Source of the DNA: Anaerolineae bacterium
GTDB taxonomy: Bacteria > Chloroflexota > Anaerolineae > 4572-78 > J111
Length of the DNA stretch: 64,000 nucleotides
Direction: 5' to 3'
NCBI GenBank assembly: GCA_016926805.1
Contig: JAFGNV010000105.1
Location: 1-64,000, forward strand
Part shown: positions 34,698-44,098 of the stretch, piece after piece
Layout of the letters: every line of letters begins with the position of its first letter
Numbering within the stretch: position 1 is the stretch's first letter
Made by a program: the position numbers and the translations under genes
Notes under the pieces: model-generated
What the model was told of the DNA's origin: nothing
Databases searched by the model: none
The model's input: the letters and a program-made list of their open reading frames with translations, nothing else

Positions 34698-35705
34698 TCA
34701 GCCCACCGGCACGGGCACGGAGTTGAGAATGGAGTCCACAATAGCGTGGTTGAGTTCGCTGGATCGTTCGTGAGTAATCATGCGGTGGCTCAACACGCCT
34801 TTGGCCACGGCTTTGATGTCGTCTGGGGTAACAAAGTTGCGGCGGTTGAGCAAGGCCATGGACTGAGCGGCCCGCTGCAGGGCCACGCCACCCCGGGGGC
34901 TGACTCCCAGCAGCACGTCGGGGTGGTTGCGGGTAACCGTAAGCAGTTTGATTATATATTCCTTGAGGGGGCGAACCACGTCCACAGTTTGCACCAGTTC
35001 TTGCAGGGCCACAATATGTTCGGGAGACAGAACAGGCTTGATTTTGGTGAGTGGGTCTTCGTGTTCCTCTCGCTCCAAAATTAATACTTCCTCTTCAAAT
35101 TGAGGGTAACCCAGGCTGAGCGAAATGAGAAAACGGTCGAGTTGAGCTTCGGGCAAGGGAAAGGTCCCGGCGGTTTCAACCGGGTTTTGGGTAGCAATCA
35201 AAAAGAAAGGTTCTTCCAGGACGTACTGCTTACCGTCCACGGTTACCTGGCGCTCGGCCATACTCTCCAGCAGACTGGATTGGGTGCGGGGTGTAGCCCG
35301 GTTGATTTCGTCAACCAGCACAAATTGAGCAAAGAGCGGGCCGGGCACAAAGACAAATCGTTGATCCCTCTGGTTATAAATGGACGTGCCGGTAATATCG
35401 CTGGGCAGCAGATCGGGGGTGCACTGGATGCGCTTGAAACGAACGCTGACGGAACGAGCCAGGGCTTTGGCCACCAGAGTTTTGCCGATGCCGGGTACGT
35501 CTTCCAGGAGCAGGTGACCCCGGGCCAGGATGGTGGCTAAAATGAGTTTGAGGATGGCCCGGTTCACCACGGCCACCCGGCTGACGTTTTTTTGCAGTCG
35601 TTCGATCAGTTGCGCCGACTGCTCAATGGTGAGGCTGGGAGCCGCTGCTGGCGGCGCTTGGCCGGAAATTCTTTTGATTGTATTTGGAGCGGTCTGGTGG
35701 GTCAT
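34698..35705 (-). CDS. MoxR-family AAA ATPase
   Basis: A 335-aa cytoplasmic AAA+ ATPase of the MoxR/RavA group, regarded as chaperones that mature or activate vWA/DUF58-type partners. Walker A is EDVPGIGKTLVAKAL, Walker B is FVLVDEINRATPRTQSSLLE, with sensor 1 FLIATQNPVETAGTFPLPEA and the C-terminal lid GVSPRGGVALQRAAQ. It is the first gene of the moxR-DUF58-transglutaminase operon. A TATAAT box lies about 25 bp upstream of the ATG but no matching -35 box is clear. Confidence 0.95.
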   Translation of the reverse strand: MTHQTAPNTIKRISGQAPPAAAPSLTIEQSAQLIERLQKNVSRVAVVNRAILKLILATILARGHLLLEDVPGIGKTLVAKALARSVSVRFKRIQCTPDLLPSDITGTSIYNQRDQRFVFVPGPLFAQFVLVDEINRATPRTQSSLLESMAERQVTVDGKQYVLEEPFFLIATQNPVETAGTFPLPEAQLDRFLISLSLGYPQFEEEVLILEREEHEDPLTKIKPVLSPEHIVALQELVQTVDVVRPLKEYIIKLLTVTRNHPDVLLGVSPRGGVALQRAAQSMALLNRRNFVTPDDIKAVAKGVLSHRMITHERSSELNHAIVDSILNSVPVPVG

Positions 35706-35877
35706 TGTACTTCCATATTTAGTCCATTATACACCCGGAAGCCCTGATTTGCCGGGCCAAACTTTGACCAGAAGATGACCATTTTATGACAGTTTAAATG
35801 TAACCCGGGGTGGCCAAAAGGTCAATAGGACAACAAGACCTTTGGGGGGACATGGCTGAAAATCAGGTGAAAATTAT

Positions 35878-35906
35878 AAGAGGCGGGTTTATGTCCCGCC
35901 TCTTTC
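35878..35906 (-). terminator. Terminator of the deoxynucleoside kinase gene
   Basis: Perfect stem AAGAGGCGGG / CCCGCCTCTT with a 7-nt loop, about 45 bp past the kinase stop, followed on the minus strand by a T/A-rich tract. Confidence 0.8.
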
Positions 35907-35952
35907 CAAATTCTCGGAAACCATGCCAAGCCGGCCGGTAAAATTCCCGGCC

Positions 35953-36591
35953 TTAGCCATAAACTTTTTCGCGGGCCCCCCGCCGGTTGAGGATTTGTTC
36001 CTGGATGAAGCAGAAATCAGAGTCGAAGCGAACAAAGTCTAACTCGTCTGCCTGGAGGGTCAGCACCGGGCACAGGGTAAAATCTTCAATCCAGGCGTCA
36101 TATAGTTCGTTAAGTTGTTGCAGGTAGAGGGGGGAAACATCTCGCTCAAAATCCCGACCTCGCCGGAGAATTCGCTCGATCAGGGTAGGTACGCTGGCTT
36201 TGAGATAGACAATAAGATGGGGTGGAGGCAGAAACTGGATGAACTCCTGGTACAGATTACGATAGACATGGAAATCTCGATCCGACATATTGCCTCGCTG
36301 GTGCAGATTGCGGGCAAAAATTTCGGCGTCTTCGTAAATGCTGCGGTCTTGCACCACCGGGTGAGGATGGTTCAAAATTTCGCGGTGACTGCGCAGGCGG
36401 CTGGAGAGAAAAAATATCTGGGAGTGGAAGCTCCACTGGCGCATATCGCGGTAAAAATCACTCAGATAAGGGTTGTCATCCACGGCTTCATAGAATGGCG
36501 ACCATCCCATGCTGTTGACCAGGAGATGGGTCAGCGTACTTTTGCCAACGCCAATGTTACCCGCCACAGCGACAAAGTACTTCTCGCTCAT
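35953..36591 (-). CDS. Deoxynucleoside kinase
   Basis: A 212-aa kinase of the deoxyguanosine/deoxyadenosine kinase type (dNK family), which salvages deoxynucleosides to their monophosphates. The P-loop is AGNIGVGKSTLTHLL. The substrate-site motif VQDRSIYEDAEIFA (the family's D/ERS motif) and the lid-region arginines in RILRRGRDFERDVS are present. Which base it prefers cannot be read with certainty. Single gene with its own terminator. Confidence 0.92.
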   Translation of the reverse strand: MSEKYFVAVAGNIGVGKSTLTHLLVNSMGWSPFYEAVDDNPYLSDFYRDMRQWSFHSQIFFLSSRLRSHREILNHPHPVVQDRSIYEDAEIFARNLHQRGNMSDRDFHVYRNLYQEFIQFLPPPHLIVYLKASVPTLIERILRRGRDFERDVSPLYLQQLNELYDAWIEDFTLCPVLTLQADELDFVRFDSDFCFIQEQILNRRGAREKVYG

Positions 36592-36767
36592 TCAACGCCC
36601 TCCTGACGGCTGAAAAAATTCAACGGCCAACCTTTCTTTACTCTACTCCAAATGGGTAAAATGTCAAGAGGGAAAACACTATATCTTGTGGTTTTTAAGG
36701 TTGTTAACCCCAACCGGTAGGGTATTTGGTGGATTAAGGGTGGAAAGCGTGTGGATAACTTTGGCGA

Positions 36768-37688
36768 TTAAAGGGGGTGACCTCTGAGCCTTTGCCAGCC
36801 CTGTTTCAACGCTACAAATTGCGCTTCGGTCAGGCCCATATCGCCCAAATCAACCCCTTCGTGCGGACGACCGTGGAAATCGGTGCCGCCGGTTGGCAGC
36901 AGATCAAGTTCGGCGGCCAACGCCTCAATCCGGCTTACCCATTCGATCTGCTCGCCCGAGGAGCGATGACCGGTATCGTACGGATAAAACACCTCAACTC
37001 CTTCGATCCCTTCAACTTTGGCATTACGCACTGCCACGATGGGGTCGATGCCCGTATCGTAGGCGCCGGGATGGGCAAGAACCGGCAGGCCGCCCGCTTC
37101 TTTGATGATGGCCGTCGCCTCGCTCAAGGTCAGGGCAAACTGGCGGCCGACATGGGCCTGGGCGTGGGTGCCCAGGTATTCGTCGAAAATCTGTTTGATG
37201 CTGTCGAACCTGCCGGGATTGCGTTCTAGTAAAACCGTTGCAATGTGCGGTCGGCCCGGCACGCCCGTGGCTCTGGCGAATACTTCGTCCACGGGCACGT
37301 CAAAACCAAAGGATTGTAATTTTTCAATTTGTTTGATTTTTTGGTCGATGCGGCCCTGGCGAACTTGCGCCATGATCTTAACCAGAGCAGGGGCGGCGGG
37401 GTCGATAAAATAACCCAGGAGGTGAAGGCCCACAAACTGTTTATCGTGTTGGTGGCGGAGACTGAACTCAACGCCGGGCACAACCTCCATGTCCAACTGC
37501 TGCCCGGCAGCCAGGGCTTCGGCCAGACCGTCAATGGTGTCGTGATCGGCAATACCGACCACCCGCAACCCGCGTTGGGATGCGCGTTTTATCACCTGAG
37601 TAGGGGTATAGACTCCATCAGAGGCGGTGGTGTGGGTGTGTAAATCGACCGGGTAGAGAGGCATAATAACCTGAAGAGAATTGGGCAC
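36768..37688 (-). CDS. PHP-domain phosphoesterase
   Basis: A protein of up to 306 aa (GTG 37688; the in-frame ATG at 37664 giving MPLYPVDLHTH is equally possible, as neither has a good ribosome site). It belongs to the PHP family with metal-binding motifs DLHTHTTASDG, GIADHDTIDG, FSLRHQHDK, LAHPGAYD and TDFHGR. The closest known type is the RNase AM / 3',5'-nucleotide phosphatase group (TrpH/YciV-like). Cytoplasmic. It lies 45 bp downstream of the PlsY-like gene on the same strand. Confidence 0.88.
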   Translation of the reverse strand: MPNSLQVIMPLYPVDLHTHTTASDGVYTPTQVIKRASQRGLRVVGIADHDTIDGLAEALAAGQQLDMEVVPGVEFSLRHQHDKQFVGLHLLGYFIDPAAPALVKIMAQVRQGRIDQKIKQIEKLQSFGFDVPVDEVFARATGVPGRPHIATVLLERNPGRFDSIKQIFDEYLGTHAQAHVGRQFALTLSEATAIIKEAGGLPVLAHPGAYDTGIDPIVAVRNAKVEGIEGVEVFYPYDTGHRSSGEQIEWVSRIEALAAELDLLPTGGTDFHGRPHEGVDLGDMGLTEAQFVALKQGWQRLRGHPL

Positions 37689-37732
37689 AATTACGCAGGG
37701 CGTAACAGAATGCGCACCCTACGAGGTGAGAT

Positions 37733-38383
37733 TCAGGCTCCGTTAGTATCCTGGCGCGATACTTTGGTGATATTATCAATCTTCTGGCCGATCCTTCGCT
37801 CGGTACCGGCCCGAATGGCGGCAAAATTTCGTCGAAGGGCATAGAACATAAGGGCCAAGTTAATCACGCCAAAGACAATGTAGGCGGATGGCGTGTACCC
37901 GAGCCAGGCCGAGACGGTGAGGATGACCAGGGCGGCCACGGCGATGGTAGCCGAGAGGATGGACGCGTATTTGCTGAAGGCCAGACCCACTAACCCGCAA
38001 ACGCCGGTTAGCAGGGCGATGGGAAATGACAACCCGGCCAGGGCGCCAATGGCGGTTCCCGCGCCAACCCCGCCCCGAAAACCCAAAAAAATGGAGTAAT
38101 TGTGTCCCACCACGGTGGCATTGGCTGCCAGACCGCAGACGATGGCGGGAAATCCGGCCTGAACCAGTAGATAGACCGGAATCAATCCCTTCAACATGTC
38201 TCCCGCCACGGTAATACCTGCGGCTAACGGTCCCGCTGCTCGTAATACATTGGTCCCGCCGGTCCGGCCACTACCCGAGGCGGTGACATCGATTCCATAC
38301 AACCGGGCTACTAAATATCCCGTTGGAATTGACCCAAAGAGATAGGCAATAAAAATAGCCGCAATAGAGAGAACGTAAATCAC
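37733..38383 (-). CDS. PlsY-like glycerol-3-phosphate acyltransferase, divergent motifs
   Basis: A 216-aa membrane protein with about five to six helices and the overall PlsY pattern (acyl-phosphate:glycerol-3-phosphate acyltransferase, first step of phospholipid synthesis). It begins IAYLFGSIPTGYLVARLYGID. Motif 1, normally SGNxGATN, reads SGSGRTGGTNVLR. Motif 2, normally GHxxxxFLxFKGGKGVAT, reads GHNYSIFLGFRGGVGAGT, without the usual Lys. Motif 3 (LRRNFAAIRAGTERRIG) is conserved. It may be a paralogue with changed activity or a lineage-typical variant; no canonical plsY is in this window. Confidence 0.8.
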   Translation of the reverse strand: MIYVLSIAAIFIAYLFGSIPTGYLVARLYGIDVTASGSGRTGGTNVLRAAGPLAAGITVAGDMLKGLIPVYLLVQAGFPAIVCGLAANATVVGHNYSIFLGFRGGVGAGTAIGALAGLSFPIALLTGVCGLVGLAFSKYASILSATIAVAALVILTVSAWLGYTPSAYIVFGVINLALMFYALRRNFAAIRAGTERRIGQKIDNITKVSRQDTNGA

Positions 38384-38454
38384 TAAACTGACCCTGATGA
38401 AAAGATTATGGTTTGAGTATATGCCAAATCAAGCGATGCCGCAAACAAAATGAG

Positions 38455-39501
38455 TTACTGCTGCGCCGCTTGCAACAATTTTTCCGGCTGGTTTTGATAA
38501 TCTTCCCGGGCCAGCTCTCCTGAAAATAAGCCACTTAAAATACGGGTCAACGCTTGATTGACCGGGGTCGGTATGCCAACCTCGCGCCCGGCCTGGACAA
38601 TGGCCCCGTTCAGCACGCCCACTTCCGATACCGCCTGTCCGGCAGCCAGGTCGATTTGCAGCGAGGGCATTTTGGTCCCCCGGCCACTGACCATAAAGGG
38701 ACGCAAAACGGCCCGCGTCACCGGCATTGGCAACCAGCGCGCCGCCACCAGCCGGGCCAGCCAGTTGGCCGGATAGCCGGGGAGTTTCACCGGTTTGAGG
38801 CCCTCCGCTTTTATCACCGCCACACATTCGCGCATGGCTTTGATTTCCAGATTAAACAAATCTGGCCGGGCAATGATCTGGCCGGGCGTCCAGTTGAGGA
38901 TGGCGCTGGAGGCATTGTTGATGATGTTCAACAGCAGTTTTGACCATTTCATCGCCCGGTAATCGGTATAGGTGACGGTGGGCAGGCCGGCCCGGTTGAG
39001 GGCGTCGGCCAGCACATTTACCGGCTGCCCGTCGGCCAGGGGGGCCACGCCCAGGCCGCCTTTGGCTTTGCTCACCTCAATTACCCCCAGTTCCGGCACG
39101 CTGATGGGAATGGTCAGGGTTCCGGCCATAACCTGCTGCGGGCCAAATAATTGGGCCAGTTGTTCCTCGTTGCCGATGCCGTTCTGGAACGAAATAAAAT
39201 AGGTTTTGCTGGCGGCCAGAGGCAGGCTGGTCAGTTGCCGGGCTGCGGTCATCGTGTCCGGCGACTTGGTGGTCAGCAGGATAAAGTCGTAGGGAATTTC
39301 TGGGTCAACCACCATATTGGCAGTGGCCGGAAAGACGGTGTGGGCAGGCCGGTTGGGCCAGCGTAAAGTCAAACCATCGGCGGTGATTTTGGGAATAAGG
39401 GCGGACAGGCCAATCAGGGTCACCCGGTGACCGGCAGCGGCCAGATGCCCGCCGATAAAGCAGCCAATGGCTCCCGCGCCCATAACGAGTATGTTTAGCA
39501 T
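38455..39501 (-). CDS. panE: 2-dehydropantoate 2-reductase (ketopantoate reductase family)
   Basis: NADPH-dependent reductase of the ApbA/PanE family, 348 aa. The family enzyme makes pantoate for coenzyme A. The dinucleotide-binding loop is VMGAGAIGCFIGGHLAAAGH at the N-terminus. FISFQNGIGNEE, the catalytic-Lys region RAMKWSKLLLNIINNASSA and a C-terminal helical domain with the usual EVGVLNGAIV segment follow. Several paralogues of this family act on other 2-keto acids, so the substrate is probable, not certain. Confidence 0.87.
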   Translation of the reverse strand: MLNILVMGAGAIGCFIGGHLAAAGHRVTLIGLSALIPKITADGLTLRWPNRPAHTVFPATANMVVDPEIPYDFILLTTKSPDTMTAARQLTSLPLAASKTYFISFQNGIGNEEQLAQLFGPQQVMAGTLTIPISVPELGVIEVSKAKGGLGVAPLADGQPVNVLADALNRAGLPTVTYTDYRAMKWSKLLLNIINNASSAILNWTPGQIIARPDLFNLEIKAMRECVAVIKAEGLKPVKLPGYPANWLARLVAARWLPMPVTRAVLRPFMVSGRGTKMPSLQIDLAAGQAVSEVGVLNGAIVQAGREVGIPTPVNQALTRILSGLFSGELAREDYQNQPEKLLQAAQQ

Positions 39502-39520
39502 GGTTCTTCCTGTTTATTAA

Positions 39521-39553
39521 ACACCTGACAGGTTTCTGAAACCTGTCAGGTGT
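39521..39553. repeat. 33-bp perfect palindrome upstream of panE
   Basis: Arms ACACCTGACAGGTTTC and GAAACCTGTCAGGTGT (16 bp each) around a single T. It lies between panE and the nucleotidyltransferase gene, both on the minus strand. No T-run follows, so it is more likely a dispersed palindromic repeat than a terminator. Confidence 0.8.
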
Positions 39554-39571
39554 GGTCTAAACTCGTGAGTT

Positions 39572-40333
39572 CTACAACGGTAAATCGTCTACACTTTGAT
39601 AGTTTTTTACTTGAATACCTTCATCAGCCAACAATTGCCAGAAATTTTGAACCAGGGTTTGGGCCAATCGTACGATTTCGCTGGCGTTGGTGGCGCTCCA
39701 TAAGGCCGGAGCCAGAGATTGGAAATTGGCCGGTAGTGTGGCAAAGTTTCCGGCCTCGAGGAGACCCTGGTAGTAATCGTGGGTAACCCATTGCTGGTTG
39801 AGCAGGCAAAGGGCCAGATTCATTTCCAGCAGCACTTCGATCACAGCACAACCAAGGTCGGTGGTATTCTGTCGCTCATAACACGAGAGAATGCGACCGT
39901 AGGATTCGACCACAAGACCAGGGAGAATGGTTTCCAGGGTCTGGCGAAATTTCTCCGGCGGGACCGATTGGCCCAGTTGCAGCCACACCTTTATCTGCTC
40001 CGGATTGCCGTGTAATACTTTGAGAACATTTAAAACACCCATCCAGAACGGCCAACTGCGCCCCCCTTCCTGGGTAGGATCGGCCAGCAAACCCTCAAAG
40101 CGGCTTTGCTCAAAAACTTCGTAACCAAGGGCAATATCTCGGAAAAGCAGGTGTTTGCCCTTGGCCTGGCAGCCATCGCGGACCACAAATAACATTTCCA
40201 GGTCGGACCACGGCGTGTCTGTCCCCCGGGCGGTAGAACCGTAGACACCGCCCAGGATGACGTTACCGGGATATTGAGCCACCAGCCGGGCGCATAAACC
40301 CCGGGCCAGTTGGAAACGTTCCGCGGGCTGCAT
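39572..40333 (-). CDS. Nucleotidyltransferase-fold protein
   Basis: A 253-aa protein with the nucleotidyltransferase signature GSTARGTDTPWSDLEMLFVV (GS, then D-x-E metal ligands) at residues ~31-50, and a helical C-terminal half. The layout resembles the aminoglycoside (kanamycin) nucleotidyltransferase group, but many such genes in environmental bacteria have no known substrate and resistance should not be assumed. Its ATG follows the glpK stop directly, so it is translationally coupled to the glycerol kinase. The GGAG ribosome site lies within the end of glpK. Confidence 0.75.
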   Translation of the reverse strand: MQPAERFQLARGLCARLVAQYPGNVILGGVYGSTARGTDTPWSDLEMLFVVRDGCQAKGKHLLFRDIALGYEVFEQSRFEGLLADPTQEGGRSWPFWMGVLNVLKVLHGNPEQIKVWLQLGQSVPPEKFRQTLETILPGLVVESYGRILSCYERQNTTDLGCAVIEVLLEMNLALCLLNQQWVTHDYYQGLLEAGNFATLPANFQSLAPALWSATNASEIVRLAQTLVQNFWQLLADEGIQVKNYQSVDDLPL

Positions 40334-41845
<1,512 letters not shown>

Positions 41846-41903
41846 ATCAGTCTCCTTTGACTTGGGTCTGGTTCAAGGTTTGGGCTCACAAGACTCGAGT
41901 TGA

Positions 41904-41933
41904 ACTATGCACCAACTTCGGCCCAGTTGTCAA
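41904..41933 (-). promoter_or_regulatory. Candidate promoter of glpK
   Basis: On the minus strand a perfect TTGACA (41928-41933), 18-nt spacer and CATAGT (41904-41909), about 60 nt before the glpK ATG. Confidence 0.5.
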
Positions 41934-42084
41934 ATCTGGGGGCAGTTTTGATTGTCGGCAGGGAGCGGCTGTGGTAGAATGGGGCGATCAGGCGAGATTA
42001 AGTTCTCTTGATTGTTTGCCGCAGAGACAATGGTGGACGACCCTGCCATCATAATTCTGCCGGAAAATTCTTCTGATAAAAGTT

Positions 42085-44025
42085 ATGTGGTTTAACTCAA
42101 AACGCCCAAAACTACCCGACTCATACAACTTCTGGCTTATCTTAAGTCTTATTTTGATTCTATCGACTGTTTGGCGGCTGAGGAATATTGCCGGTTTCAG
42201 CGGCGACTACGACGAGGGCGCTCATTTAATGGAAGCCTGGTTGTTGAGCCAGGGTTACCGCCTGTATGAGGAGATCCTTCTGCCGTTGCCGCCGCTGCTG
42301 GTTCAACCGCTGGCCTGGCTGTTTCACCTGACCGGCCCCTCATCCGTAGCCGCTCGTTGGCTGGAGATTGCCTATGCGGGGGTAGGGCTGGTAGCCATCG
42401 CCTGCCTTGGCCGGAAGTTATGGACCACATCTTCCGGGTGGTTGGCAGCGGTTATCCTTTCCATCGCCCCCGGGTACTTTCGCCTCTCCCGATTCTCGTT
42501 AGGCAATGTCCCGGCTACGGCGTTAGGTATTTTCAGTCTGTATGGCGGCTGGCTTTATTTTGAACATGGTCGGCGACGCTGGTTGATTTTGGCCGGACTG
42601 ATAGCTTCGACCGGCTTGTTAATTAAACCCCTCTCTGTAGCCGTACCGTTCCTGCTGGTTGGTCTGGTTATCGTTCGTCACGGCCGGGCCTGGCGAGTAG
42701 CCAAAACCACGGACAATAAGAGCAGTCAACCATCTGGCTGCTTGCAGGAGGCCATCATCGATGGCTTGCTGTTGATGTTGGCCCTGGCTTTACCCCTGGC
42801 GCTGGCCTTTCTGACCTACCATACCCCGGCAATGGTGAATCAACTGATTATCTTCCGCTACCGGTTGGCTCAATCACAAACGCAAGATCAAGATATTTTC
42901 TTTAACTTGCAGCGCCTGTGGCAGTTTTTGAGTAATAATGCGGGGTTATCGCTGCTGGCCGTGGCCGGTTTGTGCTGGCTATTGTTTGGTTCAAAACGTA
43001 AGGGGGGGTGGTTCATACTTGCCTGGTTGGGTCTGAGTTTGGTTTCTATTGTGGGGTATCAGTCGCTTCAGCGCCACCACTTGATTTTGCTGGAACCGCC
43101 CCTGGCTTTGTTGGCGGTTCTGGCAATTGATGAGACGGCCCGCAGCTTATTTGGTTTCTCCAAGCATAACCGACTGCCAGTCAAGCTAATCGCCTGGTTC
43201 AGTCTGGCCGTTATTTTGTTTTACCTTGGTACTTTGCCGACCATTATCTCCGACCACCTTTCAACTCGCCCGCAAGGGCTTACCTGGGACGACGACCGGG
43301 AGCGCTGGCAAGCGGTCAAACTGCTGCAAGAACTGACCTCTGCCGAGCAGTTCGTTCTGAGCGACGACCTGGCTATTCCCTTTGAGGCGCGGCGGCGCGT
43401 GCCGCCCTGGCTATCTGACCCGTCCAGAGCAGTTATTGAGGCCGGTTACATCGATCAGAAAACGGCGATTCAGGTGGCCGACCGGCAAGCCGCAGCCGTG
43501 CTGTTTTGGAGTGGCCGTTTTAGAGAAGAGTTACCTATTTTTACCTGGTGGGTGGAGAATAACTTTACCCAATCGGTTGCCGTGAGGGCGGACAGAGTTA
43601 TTTACTTTAATAAACAGCCCCCAACCATTTCGTTTCCCAACCGGGTAGATTTGGGTGGTATCCTCCGTTTTGAAGGTTATGACCTGACTTACCAATCCGA
43701 GGCAGACAGGGTGAACCTTAGTTTGACGCTTTACTGGCGCAAATTAGAAGAGACAGATATTGATTATGCCGTAACCGTTCGGGCGCTTGATGATGCCGGC
43801 CAGCGTGTGGCCCAGGTTGATGGACAATTTTTTCAAGGCTATTTTCCGACCGGCAATTGGCCTGTTGGGGTGCTATTCTGGGACACCATCGTTGTAGAAA
43901 TACCGCTCACCGACACGTCATCGGTCAAGAATTTAGCCGTAGGCGTATACAACCCCGACACCCTCCAATTGTTGACCATCCCTAACTCGGTCGACGATTT
44001 GCTTCTATTGCCTTTAAAAATGTGA
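42085..44025 (+). CDS. GT-C membrane glycosyltransferase (GT39/ArnT-like)
   Basis: A 646-aa integral membrane protein with about ten or more helices in the first ~430 residues and a soluble beta-rich C-terminal domain (~440-646). The first external loop carries GDYDEGAHLMEAWLLSQGY, the acidic DE motif of lipid-linked-sugar-dependent GT-C enzymes (PMT/ArnT type), followed by LPLPPLLVQPLAWLF. It would transfer a sugar from a polyprenyl-phosphate donor to an acceptor outside the membrane; donor and acceptor are unknown. Single gene, divergent from glpK. Confidence 0.8.
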   Translation: MWFNSKRPKLPDSYNFWLILSLILILSTVWRLRNIAGFSGDYDEGAHLMEAWLLSQGYRLYEEILLPLPPLLVQPLAWLFHLTGPSSVAARWLEIAYAGVGLVAIACLGRKLWTTSSGWLAAVILSIAPGYFRLSRFSLGNVPATALGIFSLYGGWLYFEHGRRRWLILAGLIASTGLLIKPLSVAVPFLLVGLVIVRHGRAWRVAKTTDNKSSQPSGCLQEAIIDGLLLMLALALPLALAFLTYHTPAMVNQLIIFRYRLAQSQTQDQDIFFNLQRLWQFLSNNAGLSLLAVAGLCWLLFGSKRKGGWFILAWLGLSLVSIVGYQSLQRHHLILLEPPLALLAVLAIDETARSLFGFSKHNRLPVKLIAWFSLAVILFYLGTLPTIISDHLSTRPQGLTWDDDRERWQAVKLLQELTSAEQFVLSDDLAIPFEARRRVPPWLSDPSRAVIEAGYIDQKTAIQVADRQAAAVLFWSGRFREELPIFTWWVENNFTQSVAVRADRVIYFNKQPPTISFPNRVDLGGILRFEGYDLTYQSEADRVNLSLTLYWRKLEETDIDYAVTVRALDDAGQRVAQVDGQFFQGYFPTGNWPVGVLFWDTIVVEIPLTDTSSVKNLAVGVYNPDTLQLLTIPNSVDDLLLLPLKM

Positions 44026-44098
44026 GCAGATTAGACTCCGGCCCAAGATGGCCAAAATTTCAGGGTAGTCGTACGGGCGAGGTTGGTGTATAATCGGG

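Noticed and set aside
39572-40333. Antibiotic-resistance nucleotidyltransferase
   Set aside because: Only the generic GS...D-x-E signature supports it; it sits in a stable glpK operon without mobile elements, so a resistance role is not claimed.
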